A stretch of DNA of 64,000 nucleotides from Bradyrhizobium semiaridum (GCF_020329505.1 NZ_JAGKJJ010000003.1:248001-312000); one strand, 5' to 3'. Counted from the stretch's first letter, positions 34,092 through 43,451 are shown. The notes: generated by a model not told the origin, from the letters alone. Translations and numbers: made by a program.

Positions 34092-35018
34092 ATGACCAAA
34101 GTCGCGGTGGTCGAGATCGAGGGTGGCCTCGCGTCGGGCGCCGCCATCACTTACGACGTGCTGGCAACGGCCAATCGGATCGGCACGGCCAAGCGCCCGC
34201 GCTTCGAGGTGACGACGCTGCGCTACGGGCCAAGACGACGCGACGGCCAATTGCGCGGCGCCGATCTCGTGATCGTCCCGGGCCTCGGATCGGCCTCCGC
34301 CGACGCGCTCGAGCGGAAGCTCGCAACACCTGCGTGTCTGCGCGCGCGCGACATGCTCGCGACGGCATTCGCCGACGGCGCCATGCTCGCCGCGTCCTGC
34401 GCCAGCAGCTTCCTGCTCGCGGAAACCGGGTTGCTCGACGGCCGGCGTGCGACCACCACATGGTGGTTGGCGCCGCTGTTCCGCCAACGCTACCCGAAGG
34501 TCGAACTCTTGACGGAGCGGATGGTGATCGCCGATTGGCCGATCGCAACCGCGGGCGCTGCCATGGCTCAGATGGACCTGATGCTCGCGGTGATCGCCCG
34601 CTTCGGCAGCCCAGGCCTCGCAAAGGGCTGCGCCAACTATCTGCTGCTGGACGAGCGGCATTCCCAGGTGCCGTTCATGGCGATCAACTATCTCGCCAGC
34701 CAGGATGCGAAGGTCGCCAGTGCCGAGAAGTGGGTGCGCAGCAATATCGCGCGCGACTTCACGATCAAAGATGTCGCCGACGCCGTCGCGCTGACAGCGC
34801 GGACATTTGCCAGGCGATTGGAGTCCACCTGCGGCGTCTCGCCGATCCAGTTCGTGCAGCGGATCAGGATCGAGACGGCGCGCGCGCTGCTCGAGACCAC
34901 CCGCCTCTCGGTCGAACAGATCGCCCGCGAGGTCGGCTACGCCGAACCCTCGACGTTGCGCCGTTTGATCCGGCGCGACACACGGCACTCACCGCGGCAC
35001 TTCCGGTCCGCTGGATGA
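34092..35018 (+). CDS. GlxA-type transcriptional regulator (DJ-1/PfpI domain plus AraC DNA-binding domain)
   Basis: A 308-residue protein. Residues 1 to about 190 form a DJ-1/PfpI-like sensor domain (VAVVEIEGGLASGAAITYDVLATANR ... MLAASCASSFLLAETGLLDGRRATTTWW), and residues about 215-305 an AraC double helix-turn-helix (FTIKDVADAVALTARTFARRLESTCGVSPIQF, LSVEQIAREVGYAEPSTLRRLIRR). The cysteine of the sensor domain is kept. It is divergent from the hydrolase gene and probably regulates it. Confidence 0.9.
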   Translation: MTKVAVVEIEGGLASGAAITYDVLATANRIGTAKRPRFEVTTLRYGPRRRDGQLRGADLVIVPGLGSASADALERKLATPACLRARDMLATAFADGAMLAASCASSFLLAETGLLDGRRATTTWWLAPLFRQRYPKVELLTERMVIADWPIATAGAAMAQMDLMLAVIARFGSPGLAKGCANYLLLDERHSQVPFMAINYLASQDAKVASAEKWVRSNIARDFTIKDVADAVALTARTFARRLESTCGVSPIQFVQRIRIETARALLETTRLSVEQIAREVGYAEPSTLRRLIRRDTRHSPRHFRSAG

Positions 35019-35042
35019 AGCGCACGACAGGTCCGGGCACCG

Positions 35043-35172
35043 TTACTTCATCGGGCAGCCGAAGGCACGCCGCAGGAATGCCGGCGCGTCCTCCTCGACC
35101 GGCGTGCCGTGGGCCATCAGCACCTTTTGCATGGGCCAGGTCAGAGGGTTCGGCACCTCGCCGAGATAGGCA
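35043..35172 (-). pseudogene. 3' remnant of a DUF4336-like gene
   Basis: On the minus strand about 43 codons read DAYLGEVPNPLTWPMQKVLMAHGTPVEEDAP and then AFLRRAFGCPMK before a TAA. This resembles the C-terminal end of DUF4336 (metallo-hydrolase-like) proteins. No start or upstream domain is present, and the DNA above it is unrelated, so it is a truncated relic. Confidence 0.5.
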
Positions 35173-35390
35173 TCGCCCGGCTGTCGCGCCCGCCCGCTGG
35201 TTCGAATTCCTTTACCATAAGTTGCCTGACAGTCCGCGCATGAGCGACCCGCGAGTTCCCCACTGGTCCAGGCGGTATCGCGCCGATCCCGCCTTGCCGC
35301 ACAATTGCGCCAATCGGATTTACCCGGCCTTCAACGATCTGCTTGCAATGTTCGGCCGTGCACACAATTGACATCATCAAGCGGCCGACA
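35173..35390. other. intergenic remainder before the GT87 gene
   Basis: About 218 bases between the DUF4336-like relic and the GT87 start. It has no recognisable gene or repeat. The last 60 bases should contain the GT87 leader. Confidence 0.4.
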
Positions 35391-36638
35391 ATGGCGGAGC
35401 CGGATTGCGGGGAGTGCTCATCGGCGCTCGCTGATGATGCCGCGCGCCGGCCGCTAGTCGTGCATGATGCCGCAGACGCGCCGGTGTCGGCGATGGCGAC
35501 ATTGCGCGAGGCCGACTGGCTCACCCAGGACCGGGTCACCGCCTTCACCCGCGTCTTCCTCGTCCTGCTGGTCGGCTGCATCGCAAGCATTCCGTGGACC
35601 GTGCCGACGATGGCGGTTGGTCACGATTTTGCGGCGTTCTGGACCGCCGCGCGCCTCGCACTCGAGGGCCGCGCCGCCGATGCCTATGGAGACGCAGGCC
35701 GCGCCGCGGTTACCGCCCTGCTCGGTCAGAAGATCTTCGCGCCGTTCTTCTATCCGCCGACCGCGCTGTTGGTCTGTCTTCCTTTCGCGCTGCTGCCGTT
35801 CGCGGCGGCAGCGACGCTCTGGATCGCCGCGACCGGTGCAGCCTATGCGGCCGCCGTCAGGGCGATGCTGAAGGGCGGATCGATCGTTCCCGCGATCGCC
35901 TTCCCCGCCGCATGGGTCTGCGCGCTGTTCGGCCAGAACTCGCTGTTCTCGGCAGCCCTGCTCGGCGGAGCGGCCGTGATGCTGGATCGCACTCCGGTTG
36001 CCGCCGGCGCACTGCTCGGCTGCCTCACCTACAAGCCGCAGATCGCGCTGCTTGCACCGCTGGTGCTGCTCGTGACGCGGCGCTGGCGCGCGCTTGCCGC
36101 GGCAGTCGTAACGACGCTTGCGATGATAATGGCGGCGACCGCGCTGTTCGGGATCGATGCATGGATCGGATTCATCCGCGTGCTGCCCGAGGCCAGCGCG
36201 TGGAATATCGGCGGCGCGCCCGGCTTCGATAAATTCGCAAGTCCCTACGCCGCAGTCCGGCAGCTCGGCGGCTCGGGCGACCTCGCCTGGATCGTTCAGC
36301 TCGCGGCCGCCGCCGGCGCGGCCGGGATCCTCATCGCAACATTGAGGAAGCGGCCTGGCGGCGCAGCCGAGATCGCGCTGATGGCGGCGGCGACCGGCCT
36401 GTGCGTGCCGTTCTTCGGCAATTACGAGATGGTGATCCTGGCGATCCCGGGCGCCTGGCTGATCGCGCAGGCGATCGTGCAGGGCTGGCTGCCCTACGAA
36501 CGCATCACGCTCGCGGCGCTCTATCTGACGCCGTTCGCCATGGTGCCCGCAGGCAGCAACAACGTACCGCTCGGACCGTTCGCCATCGCGGCGCTGATAC
36601 TGCTGGTCGTCAGGCGCATCAGGCATTTGCACTTGTAG
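35391..36638 (+). CDS. GT87-type (DUF2029) membrane glycosyltransferase
   Basis: A 415-residue polytopic protein with about nine hydrophobic helices. The first periplasmic loop contains HDFAAFWTAARLALEGRAADAYG, the acidic motif region of GT-C enzymes in the GT87/DUF2029 family, and FFYPPTALLVCLPFALLP follows. It probably transfers a polyprenyl-linked sugar outside the inner membrane; acceptor unknown. ATG 35391 is preferred over an upstream TTG; an ATG at 35493 is also possible. It stands alone, and its TAG stop is part of a palindromic repeat. Confidence 0.8.
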   Translation: MAEPDCGECSSALADDAARRPLVVHDAADAPVSAMATLREADWLTQDRVTAFTRVFLVLLVGCIASIPWTVPTMAVGHDFAAFWTAARLALEGRAADAYGDAGRAAVTALLGQKIFAPFFYPPTALLVCLPFALLPFAAAATLWIAATGAAYAAAVRAMLKGGSIVPAIAFPAAWVCALFGQNSLFSAALLGGAAVMLDRTPVAAGALLGCLTYKPQIALLAPLVLLVTRRWRALAAAVVTTLAMIMAATALFGIDAWIGFIRVLPEASAWNIGGAPGFDKFASPYAAVRQLGGSGDLAWIVQLAAAAGAAGILIATLRKRPGGAAEIALMAAATGLCVPFFGNYEMVILAIPGAWLIAQAIVQGWLPYERITLAALYLTPFAMVPAGSNNVPLGPFAIAALILLVVRRIRHLHL

Positions 36639-36668
36639 CCCGGATGAAGCGCAGCGAATCCGGGCTAC
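36635..36668. repeat. palindromic GTAGCCCGGAT repeat at the GT87 stop
   Basis: GTAGCCCGGAT and ATCCGGGCTAC form an 11-bp perfect inverted repeat around a 12-base loop. The TAG stop of the GT87 gene lies in the left arm. This palindrome is a common intergenic element in Bradyrhizobium and may act as a terminator. Confidence 0.75.
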
Positions 36669-36938
36669 GGGAAAATACACATTCGCATTTTCCGAATTCG
36701 TTCTTGACACCCACCCCAACTCAGATGTTCAATGTCGCCGTCTCACCCGATCGAGGGGCGCTGCGCATCGTCATTAGCGTCGGGTCGAGATGCGGTGGCC
36801 GCCGCGCGTGCCAGTGACGACAGCACGCGAGGCGGACGGCGAAGTCGTGCAGGCCGGACGCCCTAGCGGCAGGTGTCCTCTCGCTCGATGCAATTGCGTC
36901 TTGCGAGGGCGGTGACAAACAAGCCAAGTCTCGCCGGG

Positions 36939-37080
36939 GTAAGCACGTATAAGCCGTAACCCATCGCGCAGGGAAAGCCGGGTTGTTTCCGGTTACACCT
37001 GTGGTCCTACCCCCGTGCTTTCTACCCATCGCACGGGGCCCATGGGTGCGATCGGCACCCGGCTTTCCCTGCGCCCTCTG
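36939..37080. repeat. long nested palindromic element
   Basis: A 17-bp perfect inverted repeat (GCGCAGGGAAAGCCGGG at 36966-36982 and its complement at 37058-37074) encloses an inner 8-bp one (CCCCGTGC at 37011-37018, GCACGGGG at 37031-37038). The sequence, with the GGTTACACCTGTGGTCCTAC middle, is one I know as a recurrent Bradyrhizobium intergenic repeat. Short open frames in it are unlikely to be genes. Confidence 0.75.
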
Positions 37081-37159
37081 CTCTCGGAGCGGCGAAACGA
37101 AATGCAAAGCTCGGACAATTTATGTCGCGAGAACGCGAAGCCATACCCCACCCACAACT

Positions 37160-37280
37160 GTCATCGCCGGCTCGACCGGGCGATCAAGTATTCCAGAGGC
37201 CGCAGTGCTTGAGCCGAAAGGCCGCGGCGTACTGGATCGCCCGGTCCATATGCGCAATTGCGCAAAGGCCGGGCGATGAC
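37160..37280. repeat. palindromic repeat type A, copy 1
   Basis: Flanked by GTCATCGCC and GGCGATGAC, with inner GACCGGGCGATCAAGTATTC and GCGTACTGGATCGCCCGGTC segments that also pair. A second copy of the same family is at 62756-62860. Confidence 0.8.
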
Positions 37281-37315
37281 ACCGAGCAAGCTGTCTGAAA
37301 TGTGTCTCACCATCA

Positions 37316-37422
37316 CCGTCATTCTGAGGAGCGCGCTCTTGCGCGTCTCGAAGGATGAATCGGCCCGGCTAGTGGCAGTCGATCCCTCGAGGCTCGCAAG
37401 AGCTCGCACCTCGGGATAACGG
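37316..37422. repeat. palindromic repeat type B, copy 1
   Basis: Contains CGTCATTCTGAGGAGCGCG, then TCTCGAAGGATGAATCGGCC, and a complementary right half with CTCGAGGCTCGCAAGAGC. A second copy with the same TCTCGAAGGATGAATCGGCC core is at 62885-62997. In both places it follows a type A element. Confidence 0.8.
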
Positions 37423-37445
37423 GTAGAACAGCGGTGCAACATATC

Positions 37446-37575
37446 CAGTGTCGTCCCGGCGAAGGCCGGGACCCATAACCACAGGGTTCGATTGTTGAGA
37501 AAGGGTGTAGCTCCAGCGCTGCCTAACAATGGCCTTCGGTGGTTATGGGTCCCGGCCTTCGCCGGGACGACACTG
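37446..37575. repeat. 130-bp element with 37-bp perfect inverted ends (type C)
   Basis: The arms at 37446-37482 and 37539-37575 are exact inverted copies over 37 bases (core TCGTCCCGGCGAAGGCCGGG followed by ACCCATAACCAC), around a 56-base centre. There is no open frame of note. The structure is MITE-like or a very long hairpin. Confidence 0.85.
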
Positions 37576-37650
37576 AACATTTGGTGCCAGCTGGTGAGCC
37601 ATACGTTCACATTCTCTCAGGATGACGGGTGTCGCAGTGCCATTGGCCAC

Positions 37651-38484
37651 TCATCCACCCGGCGTCAAGATCGCCTGTTTCGCCGCGTGCCAGCTCTCCT
37701 CGTCCGGCGCGCACAGCAAGCCGCCGGTCAGGTTGACCGGCTTGTACGGTGAGCCGTCGAAATGCGCGCTATAGCCGCCGGCCTCGCGATGCAGCAGCCA
37801 GCCGGCCGCGTGGTCCCACGGCATCAGCTTGTTGTAGAACAGAAGATGGCAATGGCCCGACGCCGCCATGCGGTATTCATGCGCGGCGCAACGCAGCCAC
37901 GCGCTCATGCCGAGTTTTGCAACATTGCCGGCCACGATCGTCCGCAGTTGCTCAGGCAGGAAGTTGATGCCGATGATCGCATCCATCTGCTTCACCGGCA
38001 CGGAAGGCGCGACCTTCAGGTCATGCCGCTTGCCGTCCGGCGTCGCGAGCCAGGCGCCCTCGCCGCGCAGCGCAAACGCCGTGTCGTTGCAGACGGGATC
38101 GTGGATCGCGCCGAACACGATCTCGCCGCGCATGGTGGCGGCTACCATGGTGCCGAACAGCGGCAGGGCGGAAGTGAAATTCCGCGTGCCGTCGATCGGA
38201 TCGATGATGAAGGCGAGCTCCGCGCTTCCGACCTGATCGAGCGCCGCCGGATCCCGCGACGTGCCCTCTTCGCCGATCACGACGGCATTGGGGAACGCAC
38301 GCAGCAGCGCCGCCGAGATTGCCTGCTCGGCGGCCTCGTCGGCTTCGGTGACAACGTCGAAGGCGGAAGTCTTGGTGCGGACCTCGATCTCCCGCACCCG
38401 GCGGAACCGCGGCATGATCTCGGCCACGCCGGCTTCGGCGATGATGTTCCCGATGGTCAGCGCATCGGCATGGGACAGTTTCAC
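37651..38484 (-). CDS. inositol monophosphatase family protein
   Basis: A 277-residue Mg2+-dependent phosphatase with the family motifs: GEEG (about residue 71), DPIDGTRNF (about 95-103) and the C-terminal MPWDHAAG. The substrate could be inositol-1-phosphate, histidinol phosphate or another sugar phosphate. The start is a GTG with a good AGGAGAG site. It lies 60 bases downstream of the sugar-transporter permease on the same strand, so it may act on the product of imported sugar. Confidence 0.9.
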   Translation of the reverse strand: MKLSHADALTIGNIIAEAGVAEIMPRFRRVREIEVRTKTSAFDVVTEADEAAEQAISAALLRAFPNAVVIGEEGTSRDPAALDQVGSAELAFIIDPIDGTRNFTSALPLFGTMVAATMRGEIVFGAIHDPVCNDTAFALRGEGAWLATPDGKRHDLKVAPSVPVKQMDAIIGINFLPEQLRTIVAGNVAKLGMSAWLRCAAHEYRMAASGHCHLLFYNKLMPWDHAAGWLLHREAGGYSAHFDGSPYKPVNLTGGLLCAPDEESWHAAKQAILTPGG

Positions 38485-38544
38485 GCGGCACTCTCCTGTT
38501 TTGATTCGAGATGCTACCGCAGAAATATGACCACGCGGCCGCCG

Positions 38545-39735
38545 TCACCGGCGCTGGTTGTAGACATCGATGCAGACTGCGCCGAGCAGCACGAGGCCCT
38601 TGATCACCTGCTGGTAATCGATGCCGATACCGAGGATCGACATGCCGTTGTTCATGACGCCCATGATCATGGCGCCGACCACGGCGCCGCCGACGCGGCC
38701 GACCCCGCCATAGGCCGAGGCGCCGCCGATGAAGCAGGCGGCGATCACGTCGAGCTCGAAGCCGAGCCCGGCCTTCGGCGTCGCGGTGTTGAGCCGCGCC
38801 GCGAACACGAGGCCGGCAAGCGCCGCCAGCACGCCCATGTTGACGAAGGTGAAGAAGGTCAGCCGCTCGGCCTTGACGCCGGACAGCTTCGCCGCCTTGG
38901 CATTGCCGCCGACGGCATAGATCTGCCGGCCGATCACAGTGCGCCGGGTGACAAAGCCATAGAGCGCGATCAGCGCCGTCATGATCACCAGCACGTTGGG
39001 CAGGCCGCGATGCGAGGCGATCAGATAGGTGAAGTAGAGCACCGCGCCGGCCAGCGCGACGCTCTTGGCGAGGAAGAACGCGTAGGGCTCGACCTCGATT
39101 CCGTGCGATGCCTCGCGCGCTCGGCTCTTGGCGCTCGCCAGCACCAGGACAAACGCCAGCGCGATGCCGATCAGCAGCGACGTCGGATACAGCGTGCCGG
39201 CGCTCGGGAACAGCTCGGGAATATAGCCCGACGACAGCTTCTGGAAGGTTTGCGGGAACGGCCCGACCGACTTGCCCTGCAGCACCGCGAGCGCAAGGCC
39301 CTTGAACACCAGCATGCCAGCCAGCGTCACAATGAAGGACGGAATGCCGAAATAGGCCACCCAGTAGCCTTGTGCCGCGCCGATCGCCGCACCGACCATG
39401 AGGCAAAAGACGAACGCGACGGGATAGCTGACGTGGTATTGCACCATCAGCACCGCCGCGACGGCGCCGACAAAGCCCGCGACCGAGCCGACCGACAGGT
39501 CGATATGCCCGGTGACGATCACCAGCAGCATGCCGAGCGCCATGATCACGATGTAGCTGTTCTGCAGCACCAGATTGGTGAGGTTGAGCGGCTGCAGCAG
39601 CGTGCCGTCAGTCATGATCTCGAAGAACAGCATGATCGCAAGCAGCGACAGCAGCATGCCGTAATTGCGCAAATTGTTCTTGATGAAGCCGGCATGCTTG
39701 GGGGTCTCCGGCAGTGACACCGTCTTGTCGGTCAT
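38545..39735 (-). CDS. gguB: multiple-monosaccharide ABC transporter permease (GguB/MmsB-like)
   Basis: A 396-residue membrane protein of the ribose/xylose-type permease family. It has the VILVTGHIDLSVGSVAGFVGA-like segment (VIVTGHIDLSVGSVAGF), the GIPSFIVTLAGMLVFKG region and the FVAARLNTATPKAGLGFELDVIAACFIGG block. The length near 400 and the ChvE partner fit GguB. The ATG overlaps the gguA stop. Confidence 0.9.
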   Translation of the reverse strand: MTDKTVSLPETPKHAGFIKNNLRNYGMLLSLLAIMLFFEIMTDGTLLQPLNLTNLVLQNSYIVIMALGMLLVIVTGHIDLSVGSVAGFVGAVAAVLMVQYHVSYPVAFVFCLMVGAAIGAAQGYWVAYFGIPSFIVTLAGMLVFKGLALAVLQGKSVGPFPQTFQKLSSGYIPELFPSAGTLYPTSLLIGIALAFVLVLASAKSRAREASHGIEVEPYAFFLAKSVALAGAVLYFTYLIASHRGLPNVLVIMTALIALYGFVTRRTVIGRQIYAVGGNAKAAKLSGVKAERLTFFTFVNMGVLAALAGLVFAARLNTATPKAGLGFELDVIAACFIGGASAYGGVGRVGGAVVGAMIMGVMNNGMSILGIGIDYQQVIKGLVLLGAVCIDVYNQRR

Positions 39736-41306
39736 CGCACGGCTCCCTGCGCCAGCGCCGCGCCGGCACCGGCTCCTTGCATCCTGACATTGCGCATGAT
39801 GGCGCGCATGATGTTCTCCTGGGTCGCCTCGTCCTTCGCGAACTCGCCGACGAAGGCGCCGTCATTCATGACGCAGATCCGGTCGCAGATGCCGAGCAAC
39901 TCAGGCATTTCCGACGAGATCACCACGACGCCCTTGCCGGCCTCCGCGAGCTCGTTGATGATACAATAAATCTCGTATTTCGCCCCGACGTCGATGCCGC
40001 GGGTCGGCTCGTCCAGCAGCAGCACCTTCGGGTCGGTCATCAGCCATTTCGACAGCACCACCTTCTGCTGGTTGCCGCCCGAGAGCTGGCCAGTCTCCTG
40101 ATAGACGTCGGAACAGCGGATCCGCATCCGGTTGCGGTAGTCGCTCGCGGCCTTCAGCTCGATGAGATCGTCGATCACGCCGCGCTCGGAGACCCGGCGA
40201 AGGCTCGACAGCGTCACGTTCTTGCGGACGTCGTCGGCCAGGATCAGCCCGAGCTGCTTGCGGTCCTCGGTGACATAGGCAAGGCCGGCATCGATCGCGG
40301 CCGGTACGCTGGAGAGATCGGGCTCGCGGCCATCGAGGTGCACCTTGCCGGAGATGTTGTAGCCCCAGGACCGGCCGAACAGGCTCATCGCGAACTCGGT
40401 GCGGCCGGCGCCCATCAGCCCGGCGATGCCGACGACCTCGCCGCGGCGCACCGTGAAGTCGACATTCTTGATCACCTGCCGCGCGGTATGCAGCGGGTGA
40501 TGTACCGACCAGTTCACCACCGTCAGCACCGGCTCGCCGATCTCGACCTTGCGTTCCGGGAAACGGTGCGCGAGATCGCGGTTGACCATGCTGCGGATGA
40601 TGCGGTCCTCCTCGATCCGCTCGGTGCGGCAATCGAGGCTGTCGACGGTGCGGCCATCACGCAGCACCGTGATGCGGTCGGCGACGCGCGCGACCTCGTT
40701 GAGCTTGTGCGAGATCAGGATCGAGGCGATGCCCTGGTCGCGGAACGCCAGCAGCCGTTCGAGCAGCGCGGCGCTGTCGGCCTCGTTGAGGCTCGCGGTC
40801 GGCTCGTCGAGGATCAGGAGCCGCACCCGCTTGGACAGCGCCTTGGCGATCTCGACGAGTTGCTGCTTGCCGACGCCGAGATCGGTGACCAGCGTGTCCG
40901 GCTGCTCGCGCAAGCCGACTTGCGCCAGCAGCTCCGTGGTGCGCCGGTGCACAATGTTGCGGTCGATGACGCCGAACCGCGACGGCGGGTGCGACAGGAA
41001 GATGTTCTCGGCGATCGACATCAGCGGGATCAGCGCGAGCTCCTGATGGATGATGATGATGCCGAGCGCCTCGCTGTCGTTGATGTCGCGGAACCGGCGC
41101 TCCTCGCCGTCGAAGATGATCGCACCGTCATAGCTGCCGGCGGGGTAGACCCCGCTCAGCACCTTCATCAGAGTCGACTTGCCGGCGCCGTTCTCGCCGA
41201 CCAGCGCGTGGATCTGGCCGGCCTCCACGGTGAAGTTGACGTCGCGCAGCGCCTGCACGCCCGCAAAGCTCTTGCTGACGCCGCGCATCTCGAGCATTGC
41301 CGTCAT
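39732..41306 (-). CDS. gguA: sugar ABC transporter ATP-binding protein (GguA/MmsA-like)
   Basis: A 524-residue tandem ABC ATPase of the RbsA type. The first domain has Walker A GENGAGKST near residue 38 and a signature-like LGVGKQQLVEIAKAL; the second has a degenerate P-loop GLMGAGRTEFAM and a canonical LSGGNQQKVVLSKWL plus LLLDEPTRGIDVG. Only one Walker A is canonical, as is usual in this family. Overlaps the permease start; 36 bases after chvE. Confidence 0.93.
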   Translation of the reverse strand: MTAMLEMRGVSKSFAGVQALRDVNFTVEAGQIHALVGENGAGKSTLMKVLSGVYPAGSYDGAIIFDGEERRFRDINDSEALGIIIIHQELALIPLMSIAENIFLSHPPSRFGVIDRNIVHRRTTELLAQVGLREQPDTLVTDLGVGKQQLVEIAKALSKRVRLLILDEPTASLNEADSAALLERLLAFRDQGIASILISHKLNEVARVADRITVLRDGRTVDSLDCRTERIEEDRIIRSMVNRDLAHRFPERKVEIGEPVLTVVNWSVHHPLHTARQVIKNVDFTVRRGEVVGIAGLMGAGRTEFAMSLFGRSWGYNISGKVHLDGREPDLSSVPAAIDAGLAYVTEDRKQLGLILADDVRKNVTLSSLRRVSERGVIDDLIELKAASDYRNRMRIRCSDVYQETGQLSGGNQQKVVLSKWLMTDPKVLLLDEPTRGIDVGAKYEIYCIINELAEAGKGVVVISSEMPELLGICDRICVMNDGAFVGEFAKDEATQENIMRAIMRNVRMQGAGAGAALAQGAVR

Positions 41307-41342
41307 CGGATCACGTCCCGCGCTGGCCGGCCTCGGCGCGCC

Positions 41343-42410
41343 CTAGTCGAATTGCGCGCGCTTGTAGTAGCCGCTGTCAATCAGGACTTTCTCCCAATTG
41401 GTCTTGTCCACCACAACCGGCTTGAGCAGATAGGATGGAACCACCTTGACGCCGTTGTTGTAGGTCTTGGTGTCGTTGACCGCGACCTCCTTCTTGTTGA
41501 GCACGGCATCGACCATATCGGCGGTGACCTTGGCGAGGTCGCGAGTGTCCTTGAAGATGGTCGAATACTGCTCGCCGCGCAGCATCGCCTTGATCGAGGG
41601 TACCTCGGCATCCTGACCGCTGACGAACGGCATCGGCTGGTCCTTGCTGCCGTAGCCGACGCCCTTCAACGAGGAGATGATGCCGATCGACAGCCCGTCA
41701 TAGGGCGACAGCACCGCATCGACGCGCTTCTTGCCGTAGAAGGCACTGAGCAGATTGTCCATGCGCGCCTGCGCGGTGGCGCCGTCCCAGCGCAGGGTCG
41801 CGACCTTGTCCATGCCCATCTGGCCGCTGGCGACGACCAGCTTGCCGCTGTCGATGTAGGGCTTCAGCACCGACATCGCGCCATCATAGAAGAAGTAGGC
41901 GTTGTTGTCGTCGGGCGAGCCGCCGAACAACTCGATGTTGAAGGGGCCCTTGCCTTCCTTCAGCCCGAGCGCCTTCTCGATCGACTGCGCCTGCAGCACG
42001 CCGACCTGGAAATTGTCGAAGGTCGCGTAGTAGTCGACATTGGGGGTGTCGCGGATCAGGCGGTCATAGGCGATCACGGTGATGCCCTGGGCCTTGGCCT
42101 GCTTCAGCACGTCGGACAGCGTGGTGCCGTCGATCGCCGCGATGACAAGCACCTTGGCGCCCTTGGCCACCATGTTCTCGACCTGCGAAAGCTGGTTCGG
42201 GATGTCGTCCTCGGCATATTGCAAGTCCGTGCCGTAGCCGCGCTCCTTCAGCACCTTGACCATGTTGTTGCCGTCGTCGATCCAGCGCGCCGAGGATTTG
42301 GTCGGCATCGCGATGCCGATGCTGGGCTTGCTCTGGGCCAGCGCGTCCGATGCGGCGCCGCCGAGACCTGCCAGTGCAAGAGCAAACAAGGTGGCCTTCA
42401 ACCTGAACAT
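41343..42410 (-). CDS. chvE: ChvE-type periplasmic sugar-binding protein
   Basis: A 355-residue protein with a signal peptide ([23 protein letters not shown]) and the type I periplasmic binding fold ([20 protein letters not shown]). The sequence closely follows ChvE-like binding proteins, which take aldoses such as arabinose, galactose, glucose and xylose and in Agrobacterium also signal to VirA. A GGGAG site precedes the ATG. It is the first gene of the transporter operon; the region upstream holds a dyad near 42690. Confidence 0.92.
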   Translation of the reverse strand: MFRLKATLFALALAGLGGAASDALAQSKPSIGIAMPTKSSARWIDDGNNMVKVLKERGYGTDLQYAEDDIPNQLSQVENMVAKGAKVLVIAAIDGTTLSDVLKQAKAQGITVIAYDRLIRDTPNVDYYATFDNFQVGVLQAQSIEKALGLKEGKGPFNIELFGGSPDDNNAYFFYDGAMSVLKPYIDSGKLVVASGQMGMDKVATLRWDGATAQARMDNLLSAFYGKKRVDAVLSPYDGLSIGIISSLKGVGYGSKDQPMPFVSGQDAEVPSIKAMLRGEQYSTIFKDTRDLAKVTADMVDAVLNKKEVAVNDTKTYNNGVKVVPSYLLKPVVVDKTNWEKVLIDSGYYKRAQFD

Positions 42411-42734
42411 GCGTCACTCCCTTTCTTGTTGAACTGTTTTCGCTGTGCAGTCTGCGTCGCCGTCGTGCATCACGCGCCCGGCCGAAACTACAAGGTGCGG
42501 GTCGGCTCAGCCACACGTGATGGGAGCGACGGAAGCAGGCACAGGAATGGCGTTGGGAAGCATGAGGCGCGGTCTCCCGGATTCGTTCGCGAGCACCACC
42601 CCACCCCAGTTCATGGGTGTGACGGCACCGTTTGGCGGCCCTCTTGCGGGGTGCGGCGCGGCTACTATTCCATGGATGGGATGCGCCGACTAGTCATATT
42701 ATTTGACTATTTAGGACTTGACCGGTCCGACCCC
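42411..42734. promoter_or_regulatory. intergenic region between cbbY and chvE with a TAGTCA dyad
   Basis: This 324-base gap on the 3' side of cbbY and upstream of chvE has no gene. An AT-rich patch holds the dyad TAGTCATATTATTTGACTA (about 42690-42708), a 6-7-6 inverted repeat that could be an operator for the transporter. The rest shows only short spurious frames. Confidence 0.5.
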
Positions 42735-43451
42735 TCAATAGTCGATCTCGGAGAGGTCATCGACGACCAGCAACGCCCCGCTCCAGTCCTCGTCGCTGAA
42801 ATAGGCGCTGCGGGTGATCACGACGGGAATGCCGGCCTGCGACGCCGAGGCGAGGCCGTTGCCGGAATCCTCGATGGCGATGCAATCGGCAGGCGCAAGC
42901 TGCAACCGGGCCAGCACCTCGACATAGACATCGGGCGCCGGCTTCTTGCGTGGAACGTCGTCGCCGGCAACGATCGCCTCGAACAGGCCGCCCCAATCGC
43001 TGCCGAGCGCGACCGAGAGCAGCGCGTCGATATTGCCGTGCGAGGTCGTGGTGGCGATCGCCAGACGCTGGCCGCGTTCGCGGGCACCGGCGAGCCAGGC
43101 TTCGACGCCGGGCCGCAGCGGGCAGCCGCCGGCCGCGATCAGCGCGGCATAGTGCGCCGTCTTGGCCCGGTGCAGGTCAGCGATCTCGGCAAAGGACAGC
43201 GAGGGCGCGGCGTTGCGCTGGTCAAAGGCACGGATGCGCTCCTTGCCGCCTGCCGTGCGCAGCAGCCGGGCGTAGGTCGGTTGGTCCCAGAACCAGTCGA
43301 GGCCAGCCTCCGCAAACGCTTCGTTGAAAGCGCGGCGATGCACCTCCTCGGTTTCGGCGAGCGTGCCGTCGACATCGAAGATCAGCGCACGCGCGGTCGC
43401 GATGACGTCCCGCAAGCCGGCGGTTCGGATCGCCGCGAGCGCCTGGGTCAT
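42735..43451 (-). CDS. cbbY: HAD-family phosphatase CbbY
   Basis: A 238-residue HAD hydrolase with nucleophile motif [25 protein letters not shown], motif II in [10 protein letters not shown], the KKPAPDVY lysine motif and the IEDSGNGL acid motif. CbbY removes the inhibitor xylulose-1,5-bisphosphate that RuBisCO forms by misfire. The ATG overlaps the cbbX stop, and it is the last gene of the cbb operon. Confidence 0.93.
   Translation of the reverse strand: MTQALAAIRTAGLRDVIATARALIFDVDGTLAETEEVHRRAFNEAFAEAGLDWFWDQPTYARLLRTAGGKERIRAFDQRNAAPSLSFAEIADLHRAKTAHYAALIAAGGCPLRPGVEAWLAGARERGQRLAIATTTSHGNIDALLSVALGSDWGGLFEAIVAGDDVPRKKPAPDVYVEVLARLQLAPADCIAIEDSGNGLASASQAGIPVVITRSAYFSDEDWSGALLVVDDLSEIDY

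Noticed and set aside
36966..37290. Short open frames inside the repeat region
   Set aside because: They lie on palindromic repeats that recur elsewhere; such frames are common false calls.
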